NCBI GenBank assembly: GCA_009712635.1
Contig: WASS01000029.1
Location: 417,276-481,275 of the forward strand
Origin: Hungatella sp.
GTDB lineage: Bacteria; Bacillota; Clostridia; Lachnospirales; Lachnospiraceae
Direction of reading: 5' to 3'
Length of the DNA: 64,000 bases
The first letter of the stretch is position 1. Every line of letters starts with the position of its first letter. A program made the translations under genes and the position numbers. The notes beneath the pieces were generated by a model, which saw nothing but the letters and a program-made list of their open reading frames with translations, was not told the origin of the DNA and did no database searches. Shown piece by piece: positions 16,222 through 24,631 of the stretch.

Positions 16222-17031
16222 ATGAAATATCGTATAATAGTGCTTGATTTGGATGGGACGCTGACGAACCGGGATAAAGAAATCACGCCCAGAACAAAAG
16301 AAGCACTTTTTGATTTACAGCGCCAGGGCGGAGTGATTGTGCTGGCTTCCGGCCGCCCGACTTATGGAATCATGCCCATTGCAAAAGAATTAAAGCTTCA
16401 TGAAAACGGCGGTTATATTTTATCCTTTAACGGAGGACGTATTATAGACTGCAAATCAGGAGAAACCATCTTTGCAAAGGAGCTGCCGGTATCTTCAAAC
16501 CAGAAGATTATCCGAATGGCCAAGGAGCACGGGGTTAATATTTTAACTTATGAAGATGACTTAATCATAACCGGGAATGCCAAAGATGAATATGTAGGCA
16601 AGGAATCTGCCGTTAATAAACTGGAAGTCAGAGAAGTGGAAGATATGGAAGGCTATGTACAGTTTCCCGTAGTCAAATATCTGATGCTGGAAGAGGGGGA
16701 CTATCTTGCCATGGTAGAGCCCAGGGTCAAGGCTGCACTGGGACGTGATTACAGCGTGTACCGCTCAGAACCTTACTTTCTGGAGATTCTTCCTAAGGGA
16801 ATTGATAAAGCGGCAAGCCTGGAACGGCTTCTTACTCATCTTAACATGAGCCGGGAGGAGATGATTGCCTGCGGTGACGGTTACAATGATTTGTCTATGA
16901 TTGAGTACGCCGGGCTTGGAGTGGCCATGGAAAATGCAGTTCTTCCAGTCAGAAAGGCAGCTGATTATGTGACTGCTTCCAACAATGATGACGGAATTGC
17001 TCTGGTAGTAGAAAAATTTATGCTTTCCTGA
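16222..17031 (+). CDS. Cof-type HAD-IIB family hydrolase
   Basis: 269 residues. HAD motif I is VLDLDGTLT at residues 7-15 (nucleophile Asp9, acid/base Asp11), motif II is VLASGRPT, motif III the Lys in KGIDKA, and motif IV is CGDGYNDLSMIEYAG. An alpha/beta cap lies between motifs II and III, as in the Cof/YidA group. These act on sugar phosphates, FMN or PLP in the cytoplasm. ATG behind AGGTGA. It probably shares a transcription unit with the YerC-type regulator 81 bp downstream, although that gene has its own weak extended -10. Confidence 0.9.
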   Translation: MKYRIIVLDLDGTLTNRDKEITPRTKEALFDLQRQGGVIVLASGRPTYGIMPIAKELKLHENGGYILSFNGGRIIDCKSGETIFAKELPVSSNQKIIRMAKEHGVNILTYEDDLIITGNAKDEYVGKESAVNKLEVREVEDMEGYVQFPVVKYLMLEEGDYLAMVEPRVKAALGRDYSVYRSEPYFLEILPKGIDKAASLERLLTHLNMSREEMIACGDGYNDLSMIEYAGLGVAMENAVLPVRKAADYVTASNNDDGIALVVEKFMLS

Positions 17032-17112
17032 TGCCACAGGGGGTGGATTTTATAACGTTAATATGTTAAAATACAGATAGACCATAAGGAATAAAAAGGG
17101 GATAGATCTCAT

Positions 17113-17412
17113 ATGAATAAAAAAATTAAGACAGATGCAGTTGATCATCTGTTTGAAGCAATTCTGACCTTAAAAACACCGGAGGAGTGCTATACGTTTT
17201 TTGAGGATGTATGTACGGTGAATGAGCTATTAAGCTTATCCCAGAGATACGAGGTAGCAAAGATGCTGCGGGAAGGCAGAACTTATCTGGAGATTGCAGA
17301 GAAGACCGGTGCATCCACAGCTACCATCAGCCGTGTGAACCGTTCCTTAAATTACGGGAATGACGGTTATGATATGGTATTTAAGCGTTTGGAAGAGAAG
17401 AACGAGATATAG
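17113..17412 (+). CDS. yerC: YerC/YecD family TrpR-related DNA-binding protein
   Basis: 99 residues. The TrpR-like helical fold is evident from LKTPEECYTFFEDVCTVNELLSLSQRYEVAKML, and the helix-turn-helix from TYLEIAEKTGASTATISRVNRSLNYG. The family is small and widespread in Firmicutes. It resembles the Trp repressor in the DNA-binding part, but its ligand and targets are largely unknown. GGGGAT lies upstream of the ATG. A strong hairpin terminator follows directly. Confidence 0.92.
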   Translation: MNKKIKTDAVDHLFEAILTLKTPEECYTFFEDVCTVNELLSLSQRYEVAKMLREGRTYLEIAEKTGASTATISRVNRSLNYGNDGYDMVFKRLEEKNEI

Positions 17413-17414
17413 AA

Positions 17415-17452
17415 AACAGGGGACAAGTCCATAACGGTTCTTGTCCCCTGTT
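17415..17452. terminator. bidirectional terminator between yerC and the DUF1836 gene
   Basis: 13-bp stem AACAGGGGACAAG/CTTGTCCCCTGTT with a 12-nt loop and a T-rich right flank. Confidence 0.85.
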
Positions 17453-17454
17453 CG

Positions 17455-18069
17455 TTATTTCTTCTTTTTTAAAGAAGGATCTTCTCTTAAATCGTCAATA
17501 AGCTGTTCGATCACCTGTTTTTTTACGTATACATCCAGTGACAGCTCGCAGATCCAGGAAAAGAGGCGTAAGTATTCCAGGTCATCACCCTCAATCCCTT
17601 TTTCTTCAAAGGTCTTGCTGGAATGCTGGTACTTTTCCAGTATGTCGGATTTAATACGTTCTAAATCAGAATCTTCCTGGGAAAATACTTCCTTATAGAT
17701 TGCTTCCAATGGCATTCCGTCAGAAGGATTAAAGTGCTTTTCGGTAATTGGCCTGAAAAGCTGTTCGATATCATTAAAGGATAATAAATTTTTAAAATAG
17801 TAGATGAATATAAGCAGAAGAATATGTTCTTTCGTATATTTCTTTTTATTAGGAGCGGGAAGAAGATTATTCTTGGCATAATTGTTGATCATAGTCTTGG
17901 TTAATACCTTATCATCTGGATAACGCTTTGTTTCACTTAAATGCTTATCCATAAACGTAGTGACCTGATCCATATATAAATCAATGTTTGGAATGGTTTC
18001 CGGCGAGATGTAGCCAAGCCCATCCAAATGCTCTATAATTTTTTGTAATCGTTCCTCGTTGGTTTTCAT
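17455..18069 (-). CDS. DUF1836 domain-containing protein
   Basis: 204 residues, predicted soluble and mainly helical. The N-terminal half contains the DUF1836-type segment with PDDKVLTKTMINNYAKNNLLPAPNKKKYTKEHILLLIFIYYFKNLLSFNDIEQLF, which resembles a MerR-like winged-helix (NYxKxxLL followed by KKYTxxHI). This suggests DNA binding, but no function is established that I know of. The C-terminus is strongly basic (KKKK). ATG at 18069 is chosen because GGAGGACAT precedes it. Convergent with yerC. Confidence 0.8.
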   Translation of the reverse strand: MKTNEERLQKIIEHLDGLGYISPETIPNIDLYMDQVTTFMDKHLSETKRYPDDKVLTKTMINNYAKNNLLPAPNKKKYTKEHILLLIFIYYFKNLLSFNDIEQLFRPITEKHFNPSDGMPLEAIYKEVFSQEDSDLERIKSDILEKYQHSSKTFEEKGIEGDDLEYLRLFSWICELSLDVYVKKQVIEQLIDDLREDPSLKKKK

Positions 18070-18207
18070 ATGTCCTCCGTTCTGCACGGGAAAGCTCCGC
18101 ACATGTGATAATCCCCTTAGTCATATTATATAGTATTCAATACCAGATGACAAGGGGTAAAAACTCCACTTAAACTAAATATTTTTGAGCATACCAAAAT
18201 AATTTTC

Positions 18208-18236
18208 TTGACTTTTGAAGAATGTGTGTTAATCTA
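18208..18236 (+). promoter_or_regulatory. candidate promoter of the RidA gene
   Basis: TTGACT (18208-18213), 16-17 bp, TAATCT region (18230-18235). Confidence 0.4.
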
Positions 18237-18274
18237 GAAATATCATTGTAATGAACGAAAGGAGATACATAATT

Positions 18275-18661
18275 ATGAAAAATGTTTTGGCGACAGAAAA
18301 GGCTCCGGCAGCAATTGGTCCTTATTCTCAGGGTGTTCGCGGGGGCGATTATGTGTTCGTGTCCGGTCAGCTTCCCATTGATCCGGCAACCGGTGTATTT
18401 GCAGGTGAGGATATTGCATCTCAGACAAGACAGTCTTTAACCAATATAAAGGCCATACTGGAGAGCGGTGGTTTATCCATGGATCAGGTGGTTAAGACAA
18501 CGGTATTATTAAAGAATATCAATGATTTTGCAGCAATGAATGAAGTTTATGCAACCTTTTTTAAAGGAGAATGTCCAGCCAGAGCAGCATTTGGAGTGGC
18601 AGCTCTTCCAAAAGACGCATTAGTGGAAATTGAAGCCATTGCATATTGCGGAGAATCATAA
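18275..18661 (+). CDS. ridA: RidA family 2-iminobutanoate/2-iminopropanoate deaminase
   Basis: 128 residues, full length for RidA/YjgF/UK114. It starts [20 protein letters not shown], as the family does. The substrate-binding Arg lies in [24 protein letters not shown], which also carries the C-terminal Glu motif. RidA hydrolyses reactive enamine/imine intermediates released by PLP enzymes such as threonine dehydratase. ATG at 18275 has AAAGGAGA 10 nt upstream; a longer frame from 18251 would bury that site. Own promoter and terminator. Confidence 0.95.
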   Translation: MKNVLATEKAPAAIGPYSQGVRGGDYVFVSGQLPIDPATGVFAGEDIASQTRQSLTNIKAILESGGLSMDQVVKTTVLLKNINDFAAMNEVYATFFKGECPARAAFGVAALPKDALVEIEAIAYCGES

Positions 18662-18679
18662 GCTGTATCAGATAAGTAG

Positions 18680-18714
18680 AAAGGGGATGCCGGTTAACTG
18701 GCATTCCCTATTTT
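18680..18714 (+). terminator. terminator after ridA
   Basis: Hairpin GGGGATGCC ... GGCATTCCC with a TTAA loop, then TATTTT. Confidence 0.75.
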
Positions 18715-18795
18715 AAATTCAGGCAATTTTTCCCTCTCCGGGTATGTATGGGGGGCAAGATGTAGAAATAAAGGACTTTTTGCGAAAGAAATGGG

Positions 18796-18823
18796 TTGCA
18801 TATTGGCAGACTTATATTATAAT
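18796..18823 (+). promoter_or_regulatory. promoter of the folC operon
   Basis: TTGCAT (18796-18801), 16 bp, TATAAT (18818-18823). Confidence 0.6.
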
Positions 18824-18910
18824 TAATTGAGGAAGTTGGATCAGTCCGTTTTTTTAACCTTAATAAAGTAATTGATCTATGAATTTAAGCAGGAAGTTGG
18901 TACTTTAAGG

Positions 18911-20236
18911 ATGAGATTTGAAGAAACGGCAGAGGAATATATAAGCCGTATCCCGATGTGGGCGAAAAAGAAGAATTCACTGGAAGTGATCAGGGCGTTT
19001 TTAAAAGAGATGGGCGAGCCTGATGAAACCATGAGAATCATTCATGTTGCAGGGACCAATGGAAAAGGTTCTGTATGTGCTTTTTTGCAGTCTGTGTTCT
19101 TAAGTGCTGGATATAAAGTGGGTACATTTACATCCCCTCATCTGATTGATATAAGAGAACGTTTTTGTGTAAATGGAGAGATGGCAACAGAATCAGCTTT
19201 TACAGACAGCTACCGGACAGTGAGATCGCTTTCTGAACGGATGATAGAACAAGGATACTGCCATCCATCTTATTTTGAATTTTTATTTTATATGGCTATG
19301 GATTTATTTCAGAAGTCGGGGGTTGATCTTGTTATTCTGGAGGTTGGCTTAGGCGGAAGGCTTGACACAACCAATGTTATCCGTAAACCGCTGGTATCTG
19401 TTATCACTTCAGTCAGTCTGGATCATACGGAATACTTAGGTGATACAATAGAAAAGATCGCTTCTGAAAAAGCAGGTATTATTAAGAAGAATATTCCAGT
19501 GGTGTTTGATGCAAATGAGGAGATTGTTTCGGATGTGATCCGAAAAAGAGCATTGGAACAGGACGCACCATATTTTGACACGGACAGGCATTGTTACCGG
19601 ATCACAGGATCAGAAAACAACGGATTCCAGGCAGAAATGAAAGGGATAAAAGGAGATGTATATCAGGTCATGATTCCTTCTCCAGCCAGATATCAGGTCA
19701 TGAATGCCCTTCTCGCTTTGCGGGCAGTGGAAGTATCTGGATTACTGGGAGATATGAGACTTAAAAAAGCAAGGGAACAGATCCGGACAGGCTTTTTTAA
19801 AATGCGCTGGCCTGCCAGAATGGAAGAAGTACAGCCAGACGTCTTTTTGGATGGGGCTCATAATCCAGGGGGAATGGTAGAATTTGTAAAGACCGGGTCT
19901 GAACTGTGTGCAGACAGGAAAAAAAGAGCGAAGCTTTTGTTTTCTGCCGTTTCCGATAAGAATTATCACGAAATGATAAGATTGATTGCAGCCAGTCTGC
20001 CACTGGATGAAGTGGCAGTGACCCATATAGATTCCGACAGAGGTATTAAGACAGAGACAGCCTTACATGAGTTTGAAGAAGTAATTCATTGCGAAATAAC
20101 AGGATTTCAAAACACAGAGGATGCATTGCTTTCTATGCTTCATAAACAGGATGAGGATCATCTGCTGTTTTGTGTAGGTTCACTCTATTTAATGGGTGAG
20201 ATAAAAGCTGTTTTAAGGAGGATTAAACATGATTGA
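18911..20236 (+). CDS. folC: bifunctional folylpolyglutamate synthase / dihydrofolate synthase
   Basis: 441 residues from ATG 18911. Mur-ligase fold: the P-loop IHVAGTNGKGSVCAFL lies near residue 47, FTSPHLIDIRERF (folate-binding) follows, VILEVGLGGRLDTTN carries the Mg and carbamylated-region residues, and the C-terminal domain has LDGAHNPGG. It adds glutamate to folates, and dihydropteroate if bifunctional, in the cytoplasm. The start is uncertain: a TTG at 18872 also opens the frame but lacks a ribosome site, while AGGAAG lies 15 nt before the ATG. The next small gene overlaps its stop by 8 nt, so they are translationally linked. Confidence 0.92.
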   Translation: MRFEETAEEYISRIPMWAKKKNSLEVIRAFLKEMGEPDETMRIIHVAGTNGKGSVCAFLQSVFLSAGYKVGTFTSPHLIDIRERFCVNGEMATESAFTDSYRTVRSLSERMIEQGYCHPSYFEFLFYMAMDLFQKSGVDLVILEVGLGGRLDTTNVIRKPLVSVITSVSLDHTEYLGDTIEKIASEKAGIIKKNIPVVFDANEEIVSDVIRKRALEQDAPYFDTDRHCYRITGSENNGFQAEMKGIKGDVYQVMIPSPARYQVMNALLALRAVEVSGLLGDMRLKKAREQIRTGFFKMRWPARMEEVQPDVFLDGAHNPGGMVEFVKTGSELCADRKKRAKLLFSAVSDKNYHEMIRLIAASLPLDEVAVTHIDSDRGIKTETALHEFEEVIHCEITGFQNTEDALLSMLHKQDEDHLLFCVGSLYLMGEIKAVLRRIKHD

Positions 20237-20369
20237 TTTTGATTCTGAGATTAAGGACTACAGGCCAAGCCTGGAGGTCGATGCAGTTGAAGATGCCATT
20301 GTAAGAAGTGATTTAACCGATATGAATGATCTTATGATGAATCTGATTAAAGAAGTCAGCAAGGAATAG
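20229..20369 (+). CDS. 46-residue acidic small protein
   Basis: Begins inside the end of folC (8-nt overlap) with AAGGAGG 7 nt before the ATG, which is strong evidence of translation. The sequence is acidic and probably helical: DFDSEIKDYRPSLEVDAVEDAI, then SDLTDMNDLMMNLIKEV. No membrane segment or known motif. It sits between folC and a TPR membrane protein, 11 bp before the latter, so it is part of one operon. I do not recognise a named family. It may be a partner of the TPR protein, which is a guess from position only. Confidence 0.75.
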   Translation: MIDFDSEIKDYRPSLEVDAVEDAIVRSDLTDMNDLMMNLIKEVSKE

Positions 20370-20380
20370 GCGGATAAAAT

Positions 20381-21697
20381 ATGGATTATGAACGAAGAAT
20401 CCGGGTGATTGCAAACAGCTATTATAATATGGGACTGGAGAAGGCCAGGCTAAGAGATTTAACCGGATCAGCCGATTGTTTAAAAAAGTGTCTTCATTTT
20501 AATAAATATATGACAGATGCAAGGAATCTTCTTGGTCTCATCTACTATGAGGTAGGAGAGGTAGGCGATGCATTGGTTCAATGGGTTATCAGCAAGAATT
20601 TACAGTCTGAGGATAACCGCGCAGATTACTACCTGGAAGTGATTCAGAAGAAAAAGGGCACCATGGATCTGGAGCGGAGGGCAGTGCGCCGGTTTAACCA
20701 GGCACTGGCTTACGTAAAAAGCGAAAGTGAGGATCTTGCCATACTGCAGCTTAATAAAGCAGTGGAGGACAAGCCCAATTATGTAAAAGCCCAGCTTTTA
20801 TTTGCACTCCTGTATATCGTCAGGGAGGATTACCAGAAGGCGGGGAAAGCAGTAAATAAGGTGCTTCAAATTGATCATAATCATCCGAAAGCACTTTATT
20901 ATAAATCAATTATGAAAGAGACCGGTACCAGGGTTAAGCCAGAACGGGAGCCGGAAAAAAGAAAACTAAAGAACGTGGTTTCCCACAGGCAGATGCAGGA
21001 TGATGATGTGATTATCCCCCCAAGCTATAAGGAAAACACCAGGGATCAGGCGGTATTAAACATACTGGCAGGACTTTTGCTGGGAGCCGCAGTGGTGTTC
21101 TTTATGGTTATGCCGGCGAACACCAAATCCATTAACGATAACCATAACAAAGAGATGTTAAAATACAGCGAGCAATTAAGCCAGGCCAATCAAAAGGCGG
21201 ATCTTTTAACCCAGCAGCTTAATTCTCTGGAATCAGAGAAGAAGACAGCAGAGGATTCCCTGGCATCCTTAACCAATAACTCTGACAGCGTTCTGGCTCA
21301 GTATCAGTCGGTTATCGGTATTTTGCAGGCATATAAAAAGGATGATTTTCCATCTGCAGTCAAAATCTATGCAGATCTCAATCCTGGTCTGATTGCTTCA
21401 GCAGATGTTCAGGCGATTATTGTTGAGATAAAAAAGGATATGGCACAGAAGGGCTGCCCCATTTTAGAGAGTCTGGGTGATAAAGCCATGGAAGCAGGGG
21501 ACAGTCAGTCCGCCCTTAATTATTATGCAAAATGTATTGAGTTAAAACCAGACAGCTGGCAGGCAAAGTTTAAGACTGCCGTTATCTACAAGGGAATGGA
21601 TCAGAAGGATCAGGCCAACGGTCTGTTCTCTGATATCATAAATAACAGCAAAGACGAAACGTTATCTGCTAAGGCGAAAACAGAACGAGGTTTTTAA
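20381..21697 (+). CDS. tetratricopeptide-repeat membrane protein with coiled coil
   Basis: 438 residues in four parts. Residues 1-180 are TPR-like helix pairs (NSYYNMGLEKARLRDLTGSADCLKKCLHF, NYVKAQLLFALLYIVREDYQKAGKAVNKVL). A basic linker follows, then one membrane helix near 225-245 (ILAGLLLGAAVVFFMVM). A coiled coil (EMLKYSEQLSQANQKADLLTQQLNSLESEK) and a second TPR block near the C-terminus complete it. One TPR region is therefore cytoplasmic and the other outside. Function unknown; likely a scaffold. It is the last gene of the folC operon and is followed by a strong terminator. Confidence 0.8.
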   Translation: MDYERRIRVIANSYYNMGLEKARLRDLTGSADCLKKCLHFNKYMTDARNLLGLIYYEVGEVGDALVQWVISKNLQSEDNRADYYLEVIQKKKGTMDLERRAVRRFNQALAYVKSESEDLAILQLNKAVEDKPNYVKAQLLFALLYIVREDYQKAGKAVNKVLQIDHNHPKALYYKSIMKETGTRVKPEREPEKRKLKNVVSHRQMQDDDVIIPPSYKENTRDQAVLNILAGLLLGAAVVFFMVMPANTKSINDNHNKEMLKYSEQLSQANQKADLLTQQLNSLESEKKTAEDSLASLTNNSDSVLAQYQSVIGILQAYKKDDFPSAVKIYADLNPGLIASADVQAIIVEIKKDMAQKGCPILESLGDKAMEAGDSQSALNYYAKCIELKPDSWQAKFKTAVIYKGMDQKDQANGLFSDIINNSKDETLSAKAKTERGF

Positions 21698-21709
21698 TGG
21701 CAGAATTCG

Positions 21710-21753
21710 AAAAGACACTACAGAAGAAACATATTTTTGTGGTGTCTTTTTTT
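21710..21753 (+). terminator. terminator of the folC-TPR operon
   Basis: AAAAGACACTACA paired with TGTGGTGTCTTTT (one G-U) and a run of seven T. Confidence 0.85.
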
Positions 21754-21773
21754 ATTCACCCGGATTATTTTAG

Positions 21774-21804
21774 GTATAAAAAACACTCTTCTCTGGTATT
21801 ACGG
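21774..21804 (+). promoter_or_regulatory. possible sigma-F/G-type promoter of the spoIIA operon
   Basis: GTATA (21774-21778), 16 bp, GGTATTACGG (21795-21804) partly fits the sigma-F pattern. No clear sigma-H site could be found. Weak call. Confidence 0.25.
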
Positions 21805-21835
21805 ACAGACAATAAGAAATGGAGGAGTATTGCAT

Positions 21836-22177
21836 ATGAATCAACCACACTTTACGTATGAGGCAGAAGGTCATACATTAATCGTTCATCTGCCGGAGGA
21901 ACTGGATCATCATAACTGTTCCGGGTTAAAATATGAAACAGATTTAATCCTTTCCGAGAATTATATCCGCCGTATTATATTCGATTTTTCCAGAACAAGA
22001 TTTATGGATTCCTCCGGAATCGGAATCCTGCTTAACCGTTACAAGCAGATGGCATTAAGCGGAGGAAGTGTAGCCATTTACGGTGCGGGATCTCAGGCTC
22101 TCCGCATTTTGAAAATGGGAGGAATTTTAAAATTAATGAAATTATATGACTCTAAGGAAGCAGCAGTCACAGGTTGA
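21836..22177 (+). CDS. spoIIAA: anti-sigma F factor antagonist SpoIIAA
   Basis: 113 residues, one STAS domain. The phosphorylation site lies in RFMDSSGIGIL (Ser59 or Ser60), the element phosphorylated by SpoIIAB and dephosphorylated by SpoIIE. In the forespore the unphosphorylated form releases sigma-F from SpoIIAB. ATG at 21836 is chosen because GGAGGAG lies 9 nt upstream; the frame is open further upstream but that part overlaps the previous terminator. First gene of spoIIAA-spoIIAB-sigF; 10 nt to spoIIAB. Confidence 0.96.
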   Translation: MNQPHFTYEAEGHTLIVHLPEELDHHNCSGLKYETDLILSENYIRRIIFDFSRTRFMDSSGIGILLNRYKQMALSGGSVAIYGAGSQALRILKMGGILKLMKLYDSKEAAVTG

Positions 22178-22187
22178 GGAGGAACAT

Positions 22188-22622
22188 ATGTCAGAACAAA
22201 ACAAACCAGAAATTCTGAAAATGGAATTGGAAGCCCTGTCCCAAAATGAAGAATTTGCCAGAGTAGCAGTAGCCGTTTTTATGGCCAGGCTGGATCCTAC
22301 CCTGGAGGAGGTGGAAGATGTGAAAACGGCTGTCTCAGAGGCAGTCACCAACGCAGTCATCCATGGATATCAGGGGAAGGGAGGAATCATCTACATAGAA
22401 GTGACGGTTGAGGGACAGGAACTGACTGTTTCCATCAGGGATACAGGAATCGGGATCACAGATATTAAACAGGCGATGGAACCCATGTTTACCACGGATC
22501 CTGACGGAGTCCGGTCTGGTATGGGATTCTCTTTTATGGAAGCATTTATGGATCAGGTGGAAGTTAAGTCGGAGCCAGATAAGGGAACTGCGGTGATTAT
22601 GAAAAAGAAGATTAGCAGGTGA
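22188..22622 (+). CDS. spoIIAB: anti-sigma F factor / serine kinase SpoIIAB
   Basis: 144 residues with a GHKL ATPase fold: N box EAVTNAVIHGY, G1 box RDTGIGI, G2 box SGMGFSFM. It binds sigma-F with ATP and phosphorylates SpoIIAA. AGGAGGAACAT precedes ATG 22188. The start of sigF overlaps or follows its stop closely, so the three are co-translated. Confidence 0.96.
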   Translation: MSEQNKPEILKMELEALSQNEEFARVAVAVFMARLDPTLEEVEDVKTAVSEAVTNAVIHGYQGKGGIIYIEVTVEGQELTVSIRDTGIGITDIKQAMEPMFTTDPDGVRSGMGFSFMEAFMDQVEVKSEPDKGTAVIMKKKISR

Positions 22623-22627
22623 GCCCT

Positions 22628-23341
22628 ATGGATGAGACCATGAGATTGATACAAATGGCTCACGATGGAGATAAAGCGGCAAGAGACCGGCTTGTGACCG
22701 AGAATTTCGGTTTGATCTGGAGTATTGTGCGTAGATTTACAGGGCGTGGTTATGAGCCTGAGGATTTATTTCAGATTGGAAGCATTGGTTTAATGAAAGC
22801 CATCGATAAATTTGATTTATCTTATGAAGTCAGGTTTTCCACCTATGCAGTTCCAATGATAACCGGAGAGATCAAACGTTTTTTAAGAGATGACGGAATC
22901 ATAAAAGTCAGCCGGTCCATTAAGGAAATGGGAATGAAAGTAAAAAATGTGCGGGAGGAACTGGTTTACCGCTTTGGAAGAGAGCCTACGGTAGAAGAGA
23001 TTGCAGGAGAAATCGGGGCCAGTAAAGAAGAAGTGGCAGCTTCGATAGAAGCTGGAGCTGAGGTGGAATCGTTATATCGTTCTGTCAATAAAAATGACGA
23101 AAACAGTCTGCTTCTGATTGATAAAATAGAAGAAGAAAGCTCTGCACAGGAAGAATTGTTAAACCGTATGGTACTTCGGGAATTATTAACCGATTTGTCG
23201 GATAAGGACAGAGAAATTATTATACGACGGTATTATTACAATGAGACCCAGAGTCAGATTGCCGATAAGCTTGGCATTTCCCAGGTTCAGGTTTCCAGGC
23301 TGGAAAAAAAGATTTTAAAACAGATGCGCGAAAAATTATAG
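22628..23341 (+). CDS. sigF: RNA polymerase sigma-F factor
   Basis: 237 residues. Region 2 reads ARDRLVTENFGLIWSIVRRF...YEPEDLFQIGSIGLMKAIDKFD...RFSTYAVPMITGEIKRFLRDDG, region 3 follows, and the region 4 helix-turn-helix is ETQSQIADKLGISQVQVSRLEKKIL. It is the first forespore sigma factor and is held by SpoIIAB until septation. ATG at 22628 follows AGGTGAG; a GTG at 22619 would overlap the spoIIAB stop by 4 nt and is an alternative. A sigma-G-type promoter for the spoVA genes begins right at its stop codon. Confidence 0.95.
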   Translation: MDETMRLIQMAHDGDKAARDRLVTENFGLIWSIVRRFTGRGYEPEDLFQIGSIGLMKAIDKFDLSYEVRFSTYAVPMITGEIKRFLRDDGIIKVSRSIKEMGMKVKNVREELVYRFGREPTVEEIAGEIGASKEEVAASIEAGAEVESLYRSVNKNDENSLLLIDKIEEESSAQEELLNRMVLRELLTDLSDKDREIIIRRYYYNETQSQIADKLGISQVQVSRLEKKILKQMREKL

Positions 23342-23369
23342 AATAAAAAATTTGATACGGCTCATACTA
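23341..23369 (+). promoter_or_regulatory. sigma-G-type promoter of the spoVA operon
   Basis: GAATA (23341-23345), 17 bp, CATACTA (23363-23369). This fits the forespore sigma-G pattern GnATR-17/18-CATWHTA and lies at the expected place for spoVA. Confidence 0.65.
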
Positions 23370-23404
23370 ATTTTGAAAAACCAGAGAAAAGGATGTGAGC
23401 ATGT

Positions 23405-23563
23405 ATGGAATCCATGAAACATAAGTTAGTCATGACGCTACTGGTCATATGCTTAATTGCAATCGCAGCTGCAATCTGGTATATGATCGCCGTTATGCCT
23501 GATGGGACTCAAAAGGAGGGAACACTTGTTGAGGCCGCTCCCAGATGGGAGATGGTTGCATGA
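23405..23563 (+). CDS. 52-residue single-pass membrane peptide, first gene of the spoVA operon
   Basis: MESMKHKLV leads into one hydrophobic segment (TLLVICLIAIAAAIWYMIAV, about residues 11-31), then PDGTQKEGTLVEAAPRWEMVA outside. Its TGA overlaps the spoVAA ATG (ATGA), so it is translationally coupled. AAGGATG lies 8-15 nt upstream; ATG at 23405 or 23414 are both possible. It begins about 36 nt after the sigma-G -10. I do not recognise a family. Position implies a forespore inner-membrane role beside the dipicolinate channel. Confidence 0.65.
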   Translation: MESMKHKLVMTLLVICLIAIAAAIWYMIAVMPDGTQKEGTLVEAAPRWEMVA

Positions 23564-24186
23564 GTAAGACCGTTTATTTAAATATCAGTGAAATTACAGA
23601 GGTACATCATAAGGAAGTGCAGCTGAAAGATGTAGCTGATGTTTATTGTGACGATTCTGCCGTTATGAATAAATGTAATGCACTGCGGATTAAAACCATT
23701 CATTCAGATCGTAACAAACGATATATTGAGAGTACACTTGATGTGATTAAAAAGCTGGTGGAAATGGATCCGGCTATTTCTGTCAATAACGTAGGCAAGG
23801 TTGATTATATCATTGATTACCACAAACCCAAATCTCCAAACTGGGTGTGGCAATGGATGAAAACTATATTTGTCTGCGTGATCTGTTACTGCGGTGCGGC
23901 TTTTGCAATTATGACTTTTAATAACGATGTAAGCGTTACCGATGTGTTCAAGGAAATCTATAAGATTATTATGAGAGAAGAATCCAATGGTTTTACGATT
24001 CTGGAAGTCAGTTATTCGGTTGGACTGGCTGTTGGAATTGTTGGATTTTTTAATCATTTTGCAAAAATTAAGATCAATACCGATCCGACCCCACTGGAGG
24101 TGGAAATGCGTCTTTATGAAGATAATATCAGCAAAACCCTGATCCAGAATGAAGGGAGAAAGGAGTCTGATATCGATGCTTCCTAA
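23560..24186 (+). CDS. spoVAA: stage V sporulation protein AA
   Basis: 208 residues. The soluble N-terminal half has VYLNISEITEVHHKEVQLKDVADVYC, followed by two membrane helices (TIFVCVICYCGAAFAIMTF near 109-127 and a second near 150-170) and the ending KINTDPTPLEVEMRLYEDNISKTLI typical of SpoVAA. It is part of the inner-membrane machinery that imports dipicolinic acid into the forespore. ATG at 23560 overlaps the preceding stop as ATGA. Confidence 0.92.
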   Translation: MSKTVYLNISEITEVHHKEVQLKDVADVYCDDSAVMNKCNALRIKTIHSDRNKRYIESTLDVIKKLVEMDPAISVNNVGKVDYIIDYHKPKSPNWVWQWMKTIFVCVICYCGAAFAIMTFNNDVSVTDVFKEIYKIIMREESNGFTILEVSYSVGLAVGIVGFFNHFAKIKINTDPTPLEVEMRLYEDNISKTLIQNEGRKESDIDAS

Positions 24187-24601
24187 AGAGGTGTTGCTAT
24201 GTTTTGTCGGATTAAGCGCTGGCGGCATCATAGCAGCCGGCGTTTTTGCCTTTTTGGCAATCATTGGAGTGTTTCCCCGCCTGATTGGATTTACTCATAC
24301 AAAGAAACACATTATGCTGTATGAGTCATGTATCATTCTTGGAGGTGTGCTTGGAAATATCGGTGACATATATGAACTTCCCATTGGATTTGGAGGTACT
24401 ATATTTTTAGGAGTCTTTGGACTTTCTGTGGGAATATTTATCGGCTGCCTGGTGATGTCTCTTGCTGAAACGTTGAAAGCGCTTCCTGTTATCAGCAGAA
24501 GAATTAATCTGGGTGTTGGACTGCAATATATTATTTTGTCCATCGCCCTGGGAAAACTAACCGGTTCCCTGATATTTTTTGCGGAACGTATCGGACAATA
24601 A
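24176..24601 (+). CDS. spoVAB: stage V sporulation protein AB
   Basis: 141 residues with four to five hydrophobic segments, ending LQYIILSIALGKLTGSLIFF, and the internal GGVLGNIGDIYELPIGFGG typical of SpoVAB. ATG 24176 lies inside the end of spoVAA (11-nt overlap), with AAGGAG 10 nt upstream. Component of the forespore dipicolinate uptake system. Confidence 0.92.
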   Translation: MLPKEVLLCFVGLSAGGIIAAGVFAFLAIIGVFPRLIGFTHTKKHIMLYESCIILGGVLGNIGDIYELPIGFGGTIFLGVFGLSVGIFIGCLVMSLAETLKALPVISRRINLGVGLQYIILSIALGKLTGSLIFFAERIGQ

Positions 24602-24631
24602 CAGCAGATTTTTACAGAATGGAGGAAAAGA

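Noticed and set aside
21737-21835. N-terminally extended SpoIIAA starting at 21737
   Set aside because: The extension overlaps the preceding terminator and has no ribosome site; the internal ATG at 21836 with GGAGGAG gives the family-typical N-terminus.
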